From an uncultured Psychroserpens sp. (GTDB taxonomy: Bacteria; Bacteroidota; Bacteroidia; Flavobacteriales; Flavobacteriaceae): 64,000 nt of DNA. Location: assembly GCA_947489585.1 (NCBI GenBank), contig CANLEE010000012.1, positions 1 to 64,000 of the forward strand, read 5' to 3'. Of this stretch, positions 34,757 through 42,363 are shown piece by piece. Within the stretch, counting starts at the first letter, position 1, and every line of letters begins with the position of its first letter. A program made the position numbers and the translations under genes. The notes beneath the pieces were generated by a model. The model was not told the origin of the DNA. It searched no databases and worked only from the letters and a program-made list of their open reading frames with translations.

Positions 34757-34822
34757 AATGGTTGGGTTTAGAAGATTAAACCTGAATACAAAATTACATA
34801 TTTTAAAATTTAAAGAACGTTT

Positions 34823-34863
34823 TAAAAAAAATGATGTAAAACTTATTCTAGACTAAGTTTTAC
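34823..34863 (-). terminator. minus-strand intrinsic terminator
   Basis: GTAAAACTTA (34836-34845), an 8-base loop, TAAGTTTTAC (34854-34863): a perfect 10-bp stem. Read on the minus strand it is followed by ATCA and eight T. No annotated gene lies immediately upstream on that strand except a possible 16-codon peptide at 34879-34929, so it implies a short transcript. Confidence 0.65.
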
Positions 34864-34878
34864 ATTCATGGTTCTGGA

Positions 34879-34929
34879 TTATCTAATCGAAAAAAGAATA
34901 TCGATTAAAAGTTTAGCAAGTGTCATCAT
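34879..34929 (-). CDS. possible 16-residue hydrophobic peptide
   Basis: ATG ATG at 34929-34924 opens a frame encoding MMTLAKLLIDILFSIR and ending at TAA 34879. It has the look of a small membrane peptide. It is supported only by the perfect terminator that follows 16 bases later, and by lack of any other gene for that terminator. A small RNA instead of a peptide is equally possible. Confidence 0.3.
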   Translation of the reverse strand: MMTLAKLLIDILFSIR

Positions 34930-35370
34930 AATGTTTTGGTTTTAAGGTTAATATTTATCTCTATTTCTTGATTGAGTTTTCAATATATAATTTTGGGAAT
35001 CTAGTTTCCAAATGTTTATAGCTAAATCTATGAAATTGAATATGATATTATAACTAAAAAGATGAAATGTATTTCGATATTTATGTGACGCTCCTGTCTA
35101 AAGTTTTAATTTGTAAGTTCAAAATGCATTTTATATTATTATTTGTAATAATTCAAGGGCTATTTTGACTGCTTTTTTTTTAACCAAGGGGCTTTTCATC
35201 ATAAAATGGCCGTTTTTTGGTCATTTCATCTTTTTTAAGTTTCTGTTTTTTGAAAATTGAGTAGGATACAATCTCATTCAAAACAGGTCTTTTTTGTTAA
35301 TTTTTCCGATTTTATATTCCTATAATCACAAATAGCATCATGAGATGATTACATTTGTAAAAAACATAAA
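34930..35370. other. gene-poor interval upstream of the endonuclease gene
   Basis: About 440 bp, very AT-rich, without a frame I can support on either strand. A -7-like TACATTTG at 35350-35357 precedes the endonuclease ATG (35371) by 13 bases, with no good -33 element. Confidence 0.5.
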
Positions 35371-37365
35371 ATGAAAAGACCGCTACTATATTTCATTTCC
35401 ATATGTTTTATGCAACTCACTTTTGGACAGATCGTTATCAACGAATTAGATTGTGATACACCTGGAGTTGACGATATGGAATTCTTAGAACTTTTAAGTG
35501 ACACACCAAACTTTCCATTAGATGGTTATGTCGTCGTATTTTTTAATGGCTCAACCTCAGGTATGAATTCGAGTTACTTCACTGTCGATCTAGACGGTTA
35601 TGTAACTGATATCAATGGCTTACTACTTATTGGAAGTAATTCGGTAAGTCCTGTACCGCAAGTCTTAATTTCAGAAAACGTATTTCAAAATGGCGCCGAT
35701 GCTGTAGCGATTTATGAAGGTGATGATGTTGACTTCCCTGAAGAAACTGTTGCTACTATAGATAACTTGGTTGATGTTTTGCTTTATGATACTTCAGATG
35801 CTGATGATGTTGATATGATTGCGATTTTTAGCCAAGATCCTCGATTTACTGATATTCAACAAATCAATGAAGGGCCGAGTAACAATACCAATTCTATTCA
35901 GCGCTTTGTTGATATGGATGATAATGTGACCTATACGTCAACGGTTCCAACACCAAGACAGCTTAACGATGGAAGCGGCGTCGTACTCAATGGGATTAGC
36001 ATTGGTATCGCACAATCACAATACAATGAGGATGACAGTTTTGATATCACGTTTACTTCGGAAACGCCTGTTACCGAAAATTTAAACTTTAATATCTTAT
36101 TAGATAATTTCGGATTTGATACTTCAGATTTTACTGGAAATACAGCAATCACCATTCCTATAAATCAAACCACAGCATCTACAACGATTACCTTGATTGA
36201 TGATACTGACGATGAAGGCGATGAAGTGACACGTGTGCGTTTTGAAAGTTTGCCTGCGGCGTATCTGGCATTAAATAATAATTTACAAATACGCATTGTA
36301 GACAATGATTTTACGATGGCAAGTTTCGGGACACCTTTAAATCCTACCTTCGGAAATGTAACTAGTACACAACCATCGAGCTATTACAATTCACTTGATG
36401 GATTAGCAGATACTGAGTTACGTCAAGCCTTACAAGATATTATTGCTGAAGAAGGTGTTGTAAGAGCTCAAACTTATTCAGATATCTTAGATGTTTTGGT
36501 TGAAGCAGATCAAAATCCTGAAAATAGTAATCAAGTATGGTTGCTATACACAGAACAAGGGCGTGCAAAATTAGATTTACAAACAGGTTCTAATAGTAAT
36601 GGAAAATGGAATAGGGAGCATACCTACCCAAGATCTCGTGGTGGATTTTTTGATATAGAAGACGATGAAATTGCAGATGGTTTAGAAAGCTATTGGAATA
36701 CAACAGCAGATTCGTTACGTCATGGAAACTCTGATGCACATGCACTTCGAGCAGCTGATGGCCCTGAAAATAGTACACGAAACAATAAACATTATGGTGA
36801 TCCTATGCTAGGTGGGTATGATGGACCCATGGCGACAGCAGGAAGCTTTTATGGAGATGTCGCGAGAAGTGTGTTGTATATGGCTATTAGATTTAATGGT
36901 TTAGAAGTTATTAATGGGTATCCTGAAAATGGTCCAGGTGAATTAGGTGATTTAGAAACTTTATTAGATTGGCATCGTAATGATCCGCCAGATGATTATG
37001 AAATGAATCGCAATAATGTGGTATATACATGGCAGTTTAATAGAAATCCACTTATTGATCAACCAGATTTAGTTGAATATATTTGGGGGACAAATGTTGG
37101 CGATGTTTGGGACCAACAATTAAGTGTTGAAGAGTTTGATGCGAATGCTATTCAAATACTTCCAAATCCAACACGAGGAAGCATTGCGATCAATGGTTTG
37201 CAAAGTGAAGCTACTGTAGAAGTGTTTTCGATAGAAGGTAGACGTGTAAAAATCTTAAAAGCTGATGCAGATACAACCGTAGATTTAAATCTTACTAGCG
37301 GCATGTATTTACTTCATATCACTTCAGAAAATAAGACTACGATTAAAAAGTTAATCGTTAGATAA
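35371..37365 (+). CDS. T9SS-exported endonuclease I-family nuclease with lamin-tail-like N terminus
   Basis: A 664-residue secreted protein. The signal peptide (1-19, ending TFGQ) is followed by a lamin-tail-like domain (about 20-190: IVINELDCDTPGVDDMEFLEL, AIYEGDDVDF). A Calx-beta-like segment follows (about 205-310: ISIAQSQYNEDDSF-type strands, IDDTDDEGDE). The nuclease domain (about 330-580) has the endonuclease I signature REHTYPRSRGGF and DAHALRAADGPENSTRNNKHYG. The end is a T9SS type A sorting domain (LPNPTRGSI, VEVFSIEGRRV, GMYLLHI, KKLIVR). It should degrade extracellular DNA or RNA for nutrients or phosphate. Confidence 0.9.
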   Translation: MKRPLLYFISICFMQLTFGQIVINELDCDTPGVDDMEFLELLSDTPNFPLDGYVVVFFNGSTSGMNSSYFTVDLDGYVTDINGLLLIGSNSVSPVPQVLISENVFQNGADAVAIYEGDDVDFPEETVATIDNLVDVLLYDTSDADDVDMIAIFSQDPRFTDIQQINEGPSNNTNSIQRFVDMDDNVTYTSTVPTPRQLNDGSGVVLNGISIGIAQSQYNEDDSFDITFTSETPVTENLNFNILLDNFGFDTSDFTGNTAITIPINQTTASTTITLIDDTDDEGDEVTRVRFESLPAAYLALNNNLQIRIVDNDFTMASFGTPLNPTFGNVTSTQPSSYYNSLDGLADTELRQALQDIIAEEGVVRAQTYSDILDVLVEADQNPENSNQVWLLYTEQGRAKLDLQTGSNSNGKWNREHTYPRSRGGFFDIEDDEIADGLESYWNTTADSLRHGNSDAHALRAADGPENSTRNNKHYGDPMLGGYDGPMATAGSFYGDVARSVLYMAIRFNGLEVINGYPENGPGELGDLETLLDWHRNDPPDDYEMNRNNVVYTWQFNRNPLIDQPDLVEYIWGTNVGDVWDQQLSVEEFDANAIQILPNPTRGSIAINGLQSEATVEVFSIEGRRVKILKADADTTVDLNLTSGMYLLHITSENKTTIKKLIVR

Positions 37366-37381
37366 GATACAATTTCAATAT

Positions 37382-37417
37382 AAAAAAACGTCTTGATAAC
37401 TGTCAAGACGTTTTTTT
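37382..37417. terminator. bidirectional terminator between the endonuclease and blaR1-like genes
   Basis: ACGTCTTGA (37388-37396), loop TAACTG, TCAAGACGT (37403-37411), flanked by seven A and seven T. It serves the convergent genes ending at 37365 and 37433. Confidence 0.9.
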
Positions 37418-37432
37418 ATGCTATAATTTTGC

Positions 37433-39634
37433 TTAGTTAATAGCTCTTACAATAAGTTTGTCACCAGACTTACCTAAAACAATATCAGGAATGGCTTGAT
37501 CTTTTTCTTTCCAACTGGCACTAGATTTTCGACCGTTGTTATCATCAAGTGAAATTTTTATACCAGTGATTTCACCTGCTTTGTTTCTACGAACTTTATT
37601 GATTTTAGCATTAATACCAAGTGCTTTTAAGGCGTCTTTTTGCTTATCTATAAATGCATCAGTCGAATGTTTTGAAATGATGAACTCGGCCGTTTCTTTG
37701 CCGTTGTCATCTTCAAAGTACACAGAGCTAACCGATGTTTCTACAGCCCAAGAATTATTGTCTTTAACTTCAACAACTATTGGTTTGTTTTTTCGTGATG
37801 ATTTAGAGTTCACCACAACCACACCATTTTCACCTTTTTTTCCATAAACTTTATAAGCGTTTTCGCCTTTTATGATTTCAATTTTGTCAATATTATTAGG
37901 GTTAAGGTCCTTAAATTCATCTTCAGACAATCTTTTTCCATCTATTATGAATAGTGGCTGCTCGCCTTTAGCATTCCCGAAATTGTAGTTATAATTAAAA
38001 TTGCTGCTTTGGTCTGCTTTCACAAATAAGTTTTTAGACCCTTTTTTTGTCATTACAATCACACCATTTTTGCCTTTGTCTCCAAAAGAGGCTATTGCAG
38101 ATTTTCCTTTCAAAACATTTATGGATTGAATATCGTCAGAATCAACATCTTCAAATAATGATTTTTGTACAGCTTTTCCATCAATAATGAACAACGGTTC
38201 TTCAGATTCTGAAATAAAAATATTAGTCTTTCCATTTTCAAAAGCTTTGATTTTAGTTTTTGAGCCCGCTTTGTCTATCCAAGAGGATTGGCTATTCGCT
38301 TTAACTTTTACAGTATTAGTTCCGTTTGCTGTTTTGATTTTTATTGTTTGTCCATTTTCATCATCATTATCATCGTCGTCGTTTTCAAAAACATAAACAT
38401 TGGCACCAGTTCCTTGTATTTTAGTTTCACCATCTTTAGTCTCATAGACAAAGGTACTTTTGTGTTTTTTTATTGAACCTACACTAAAGGACTCTCCATC
38501 ATTTTTAAAGCGAAACGCTTCGATACCATTATCGCCATTAACATTATAATTTGCTGAATGGTCAGCGCTTTTAAAATCTGTTTTGATATTGGTTATTTCG
38601 CCTTCAGCATTACGCTTTAAACTGTGATAGGTGAATGTGATGCCTTTTTCTTTTAATTGATCTTGAATAGTTTTTAATTCAGCATCTGTTGTGTCTTTTG
38701 AAATTGTAATCTCTGTGTCACCAGTTTGTTCAGTAGTCGTTTCTATAGCGTAGGTGTCTTCAATAGGTATTGCAACATAAATAGTTTTGGTATTAAAACT
38801 CATCATAAATAGTGCTAATAATGGTAATACCACCGCAAATTTTAATTGGTTTAATTTGTTTGATTTTGATTTGTGTAACATGACGATTCGTTTTTTGATT
38901 AATGAGGTATAAAAATTATTTGTAAATGCTAATTGATGATTTTGTACACTGGCTTTTAATAAAACGGTTTGATAGCTTTTGTCACATGTTGAAACATATT
39001 GTGCTTTTTGATCTGCAATAAACTCTAAATTTTGTTGTAATGCTTTTTTGTAAAGCCAAACGATAGGATTAAACCAAAAGAGGATGCACGAAAGTTGAGC
39101 AATTATGGTATCCATAGAATGCCATTGTTTGGTGTGTACTTTTTCATGATTAATAACGTGCATTAATTCTTCATTTTGAAATTGATTTGGATTATATACA
39201 ATACAGTTAAAAAAGGAAAAAGGCGCAACAGTTTCATTGGTTTCCATGAGTTTAATTGCACCTGATGATATTACTGTGCTTCTGTTTAAAATCTTTTTAA
39301 GCGATAGAAACTCTACAGCTAATTTTCCGAAGAAAAAAAGAATACCTGCAAAATAAATCCAAGTCATCAATGCTATATAATTAAATGGTTCCTCTTGTAT
39401 TGCAATCGGAGTCGCATTACCATTACTAGTGATATATGTTTGTTCTAGTCCAGATGCAACTGGTGTGTACTCTATATAATTTGGAATAACTATAAAAGGA
39501 ATACTAGAGGCGATAATCAATCCTAAAAGTAAAAACCAACGATTGGCTTGAAAAAAAGTGTCACGCTGTAAAAATAACTGGTAACATGCATAAAAAATAA
39601 AAAGTACGGCTGATGATTTAAGTAAATAATCCAT
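37433..39634 (-). CDS. BlaR1-type M56 membrane metalloprotease with repeated extracytoplasmic domains
   Basis: A 733-residue signalling protease. Four membrane helices (about 5-20, 33-50, 87-103 and 270-287) surround the zinc site HEKVH (His 163, Glu 164, His 167), with Glu 204 in NLEFIADQKA as third ligand. Instead of a penicillin-binding domain, the C-terminal part has a mirrored layout. An A module (about 300-350: ISKDTTDAEL, KRNAEGEITNIK) is followed by two TonB-plug-like B modules: one at about 460-515 (PLFIIDGKAV, NVLKGKSAI, KGKNGVIVM) and one at about 535-595 (PLFIIDGKRL, EIIKGENAY, KGENGVVVV). A second A module follows at about 645-700 (ISKHSTDAFI, RRNKAGEITGIK). It presumably cleaves the co-encoded BlaI repressor on sensing a signal; the signal is unknown. 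Confidence 0.88.
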   Translation of the reverse strand: MDYLLKSSAVLFIFYACYQLFLQRDTFFQANRWFLLLGLIIASSIPFIVIPNYIEYTPVASGLEQTYITSNGNATPIAIQEEPFNYIALMTWIYFAGILFFFGKLAVEFLSLKKILNRSTVISSGAIKLMETNETVAPFSFFNCIVYNPNQFQNEELMHVINHEKVHTKQWHSMDTIIAQLSCILFWFNPIVWLYKKALQQNLEFIADQKAQYVSTCDKSYQTVLLKASVQNHQLAFTNNFYTSLIKKRIVMLHKSKSNKLNQLKFAVVLPLLALFMMSFNTKTIYVAIPIEDTYAIETTTEQTGDTEITISKDTTDAELKTIQDQLKEKGITFTYHSLKRNAEGEITNIKTDFKSADHSANYNVNGDNGIEAFRFKNDGESFSVGSIKKHKSTFVYETKDGETKIQGTGANVYVFENDDDDNDDENGQTIKIKTANGTNTVKVKANSQSSWIDKAGSKTKIKAFENGKTNIFISESEEPLFIIDGKAVQKSLFEDVDSDDIQSINVLKGKSAIASFGDKGKNGVIVMTKKGSKNLFVKADQSSNFNYNYNFGNAKGEQPLFIIDGKRLSEDEFKDLNPNNIDKIEIIKGENAYKVYGKKGENGVVVVNSKSSRKNKPIVVEVKDNNSWAVETSVSSVYFEDDNGKETAEFIISKHSTDAFIDKQKDALKALGINAKINKVRRNKAGEITGIKISLDDNNGRKSSASWKEKDQAIPDIVLGKSGDKLIVRAIN

Positions 39635-39636
39635 AA

Positions 39637-39996
39637 TTATTTCTTTTTTTCGATTAAAGCAATGATCTCTTTGAGTTCGTCAACGCTAATTTTTTCTTCC
39701 TTGGCAAAAAAGGACACAACATTTTTATAAGAGCTATTAAAATAGTTCTCTATAGCTGTATTCATAAAACGTTTCTTGTAAGCCTCTTTACTAACAATAG
39801 GGTAGTACTGATGCGTTTTTCCGTAGGCATTATAGCTCACGTAACCTTTTTCTTCTAAATGCCTAATAATGGTAGATAATGTATTGTAATGCGGTTTGTC
39901 GTTTTTTATTTCGGCAAGGACATCTTTAACAAAAGCTTTTTCAAGCGTCCATAAGATGTGCATAATTTCTTCTTCTTTATTTGTGAGTTTTTGCAT
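39637..39996 (-). CDS. BlaI/MecI/CopY-family repressor
   Basis: A 119-residue winged-helix repressor: LTNKEEEIMHILWTLEKAFVK is helix 1-2, and KPHYNTLSTIIRHLEEKGYVSYNAYGKTHQYYPIV contains the recognition helix (described by its core YNTLSTIIRHLEEKG, about residues 36-50). The C-terminal dimerisation region is VSFFAKEEKISVDELKEI. It precedes the BlaR1-type protease by 2 bp, so the two form a coupled operon, as in Bla/Mec systems. No beta-lactamase gene is nearby, and the pair is probably a general envelope-stress switch, by inference. A double operator overlaps its promoter. Confidence 0.93.
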   Translation of the reverse strand: MQKLTNKEEEIMHILWTLEKAFVKDVLAEIKNDKPHYNTLSTIIRHLEEKGYVSYNAYGKTHQYYPIVSKEAYKKRFMNTAIENYFNSSYKNVVSFFAKEEKISVDELKEIIALIEKKK

Positions 39997-40022
39997 GGTA
40001 GATGCTATTTATAATTGTTTTA

Positions 40023-40067
40023 CAAACCTATAACTATTTTTATAGTTATACAACTATTTGTATAGTT
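40023..40067 (-). promoter_or_regulatory. autoregulated promoter with two BlaI-type operators
   Basis: AACTATTTTTATAGTT (40032-40047) and AACTATTTGTATAGTT (40052-40067) are two near-identical inverted repeats with a 20-bp period, that is, on the same face of the helix. On the minus strand a -33 TTG (40053-40051), 20 bases and -7 TAGGTTTG (40030-40023) overlap the first operator. The blaI-like ATG follows at 39996. This is strong evidence for repression of the operon by its own BlaI. Confidence 0.82.
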
Positions 40068-40133
40068 ATTTAACTAAAGTTTAAGTTTTTCAGAATTATG
40101 AAAAAGGATTATTTTGTACTATTCAAATTATAC

Positions 40134-40141
40134 TATCTTCG
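40134..40141 (+). promoter_or_regulatory. -7 element of the exchanger gene
   Basis: TATCTTCG, one mismatch to TAnnTTTG, with a TTG 17 bases upstream at 40114-40116. ATG is at 40156. Confidence 0.4.
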
Positions 40142-40155
40142 CAAAAATTTAATTT

Positions 40156-41103
40156 ATGAGTCTCGTTTGGATCATCTTAGGATTGTTGTTATTGGTAGTA
40201 GGAGGTGAGTTTTTGGTACGTTCGTCAGTGGCCCTGTCATTTAAATTGAATATATCAAAGATGGTTATTGGAATGACCGTTGTGAGTTTTGCAACATCAG
40301 CTCCAGAGTTATTGGTAAGTTTGAATGCGGCTTTAACAGGTTCACCAGCTATTGCAATTAATAATGTTATTGGGTCTAATATTGCAAATATTGGATTGGT
40401 TTTAGGAATTACAGCGCTTGTAAGTTCAATCGCGGTTGATAAATCCTTTTACAAGCTCAATTGGCCTGTAATGATGATTTTTTCTATAGCGCTATATTAT
40501 TTCTTAAATAACGATAACCAGTTAGTCCCTTTAGAAGGCGCTGTACTTTTTGGAGCCTTAGTTCTCTTTTTAATCGTACTTATAAAATCTGCAAAAAAAG
40601 ATGCTATTCCAGAAGAAGTTGATGACAGTCTGGCTGTGGTATCAAATTTTAAAATTGCATTGTGGTTACTCATAGGAGCCGCAGCACTTTATTTTGGTTC
40701 GGTTTGGTTAGTTGATGGCGCAAAAGAATTAGCAACTGCTTTAGGTGTTAGTGATGCTGTTATTGCTGCAACTGTAATTGCAATAGGTACAAGTGTTCCT
40801 GAATTAGCAGCTTCGGTTATCGCAGCTGTTAAAAAGGAAAAAGCACTATCGCTTGGTAATTTAATAGGCTCTAATATATTTAATATTGGTTCGGTTTTAG
40901 GATTAACTTCTATTGTAAAAACGATTCCAGTTACGGATACAGCTATATTAGATCGCGATATTTTTTGGATGTTGGCATTTGCTGCAATTTTAATTCCGTT
41001 GATAATAATTCCTAAGAAATTCCAGATTTCAAGATATAAAGGTTTGTTATTGGTAGCGGCTTATGGCACATTTATCTTCTTAGCTTTTAAATCTCAAGCA
41101 TAA
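40156..41103 (+). CDS. CaCA-family Na+/Ca2+ (cation) exchanger, YrbG-like
   Basis: A 315-residue inner-membrane antiporter with about ten helices in two inverted halves. The alpha-repeats are visible: SFATSAPELLVSLNAALTGS and IAINNVIGSNIANIGLVLG in the first half, IGTSVPELAASVIAA and LGNLIGSNIFNIGSVLG in the second. Each holds the ion-binding Glu of the PEL motif. It exports Ca2+ or exchanges another cation in return for Na+ or H+. Divergent from the blaI-like gene. Confidence 0.93.
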   Translation: MSLVWIILGLLLLVVGGEFLVRSSVALSFKLNISKMVIGMTVVSFATSAPELLVSLNAALTGSPAIAINNVIGSNIANIGLVLGITALVSSIAVDKSFYKLNWPVMMIFSIALYYFLNNDNQLVPLEGAVLFGALVLFLIVLIKSAKKDAIPEEVDDSLAVVSNFKIALWLLIGAAALYFGSVWLVDGAKELATALGVSDAVIAATVIAIGTSVPELAASVIAAVKKEKALSLGNLIGSNIFNIGSVLGLTSIVKTIPVTDTAILDRDIFWMLAFAAILIPLIIIPKKFQISRYKGLLLVAAYGTFIFLAFKSQA

Positions 41104-41135
41104 AAAACGCCTTCCTGATAAAAGAAGACGTTTTT
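41103..41135. terminator. terminator between the exchanger gene and glnA
   Basis: AAAAACGCCTTC (41103-41114) pairs with GAAGACGTTTTT (41124-41135) with one C-A mismatch, and T run. It lies directly at the exchanger stop, and 25 bp from the convergent glnA stop. Confidence 0.7.
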
Positions 41136-41159
41136 ATGAACAAAAAGATATTTAGTAAT

Positions 41160-42179
41160 CTAGCTGATATCAGCAGATTTAACAGTCTTAATAATACGAC
41201 CTGCAATTTTATACGGATCACCATTTGATGCTGGTCGACGATCTTCTAACCATCCTTTCCAGCCTTTTTCAACTGTGATAATTGGAATACGAATTGATGC
41301 ACCTCTATCTGAAATACCATAGCTAAAATCATGAATGGATGCCGTTTCGTGTAAACCAGTTAAACGTTGATCGTTAAACTCACCATATACAGCAATATGC
41401 TCTTTAACAACAGGTCTAAAGGCTTCACATATTTTCTCATAAGTTTCTTGACTTCCGCAAGTTCTTAATGTTGTATTAGAGAAGTTAGCGTGCATACCAG
41501 AACCATTCCAATCCATATCTTTTCCTAATGGTTTTGGATGGTATTCTATGTAGTAGCCATACTGTTCTGTTAAGCGGTCTAATAAATAACGAGCGACCCA
41601 AATTTCATCACCAGCTTTTTTAGCACCTTTAGCAAATAATTGGAATTCCCATTGTCCTGAAGCAACCTCTTGGTTGATGCCTTCAAAGTTTAAACCAGCA
41701 GCAATACATAAATCTGCATGTTCTTCAACTAAATCTCTTCCATGTGTATTTTTTCCTCCAACTGAGCAATAATACATTCCTTGAGGAGCAGGGTAACCAC
41801 CAATAGGAAATCCTAAAGGTAATTGTGTTTGCGTGTCCATTATGAAATATTCTTGTTCAAACCCGAACCAGAAATCATTATCTTCATCTTCAATAGTTGC
41901 TCTTCCATTTGATTCGTGAGGTGTTCCGTCTGCATTCAAAACCTCAGTCATTACTAAAAATCCATTCTTTCTTGCTGGATCTGGATAAATAGCTATAGGT
42001 TTTAATAAACAGTCAGAAGATCCTCCTTCTGCTTGTCTTGTAGAACTCCCGTCGAAAGACCAAATTGGACAATCTTCTAATTTCCCACTAAAGTTATCTT
42101 CAACTTTAGTTTTACTTCTCATGTTTTGAGTTGGTTTATAACCATCTAACCAAATGTACTCTAACTTTGATTTGCTCAT
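41160..42179 (-). CDS. glnA: glutamine synthetase, eukaryote-like type (GSII)
   Basis: A 339-residue enzyme that makes glutamine from glutamate, ammonia and ATP. Length and motifs are those of GSII: LEYIWLDGYKPTQNMRSKT at the N terminus, WSFDGSSTRQAEGGSSD, WFGFEQEYFIMD (metal-binding Glu), GMYYCSVGGKN, GDEIWVARYLLDRL, NGSGMHANFSNTTLR and DRGASIRIPI (substrate Arg). There is no adenylylation-loop region as in GSI. It is divergent from the GSIII gene with 184 bp between start codons, so the two share a control region. Confidence 0.95.
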   Translation of the reverse strand: MSKSKLEYIWLDGYKPTQNMRSKTKVEDNFSGKLEDCPIWSFDGSSTRQAEGGSSDCLLKPIAIYPDPARKNGFLVMTEVLNADGTPHESNGRATIEDEDNDFWFGFEQEYFIMDTQTQLPLGFPIGGYPAPQGMYYCSVGGKNTHGRDLVEEHADLCIAAGLNFEGINQEVASGQWEFQLFAKGAKKAGDEIWVARYLLDRLTEQYGYYIEYHPKPLGKDMDWNGSGMHANFSNTTLRTCGSQETYEKICEAFRPVVKEHIAVYGEFNDQRLTGLHETASIHDFSYGISDRGASIRIPIITVEKGWKGWLEDRRPASNGDPYKIAGRIIKTVKSADIS

Positions 42180-42329
42180 GCTGTTTTTATTTTAAAAATT
42201 CAAAGCACAAATATTATAATTTTTATGCTATGGTCAAAAAAATGAGGGTTGTTTTAAGTTAAATGTTATTAACAATTATGTAGCCCCTAATTTTTTTAGG
42301 GTTAATATGCTAAATATTGAATAATTGCT

Positions 42330-42337
42330 TAAATTTG
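42330..42337 (+). promoter_or_regulatory. -7 element of the GSIII gene
   Basis: TAAATTTG fits TAnnTTTG and ends 26 bases before the ATG at 42364. No TTG at 19-base spacing. Confidence 0.4.
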
Positions 42338-42363
42338 CCCTGTTAAAATAATAAATTGATAAT

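Noticed and set aside
34671..34856. 61-codon frame on the plus strand
   Set aside because: It is antisense to the 50-residue conserved small protein and has no homologue-like features.
35160..35240. 14-codon minus-strand frame MTKKRPFYDEKPLG
   Set aside because: Too short, with no terminator or promoter to support it.
32894..35370. A genomic island integrated at tRNA-Arg
   Set aside because: No integrase gene and no direct repeat of the tRNA 3' end were noticed, although the region is gene-poor and holds an orphan gene.
37800..38480. Plus-strand frames of 60-100 codons inside the BlaR1-type gene
   Set aside because: Ser/Phe-rich shadows of the Lys/Asp-rich coding strand without starts or domains.
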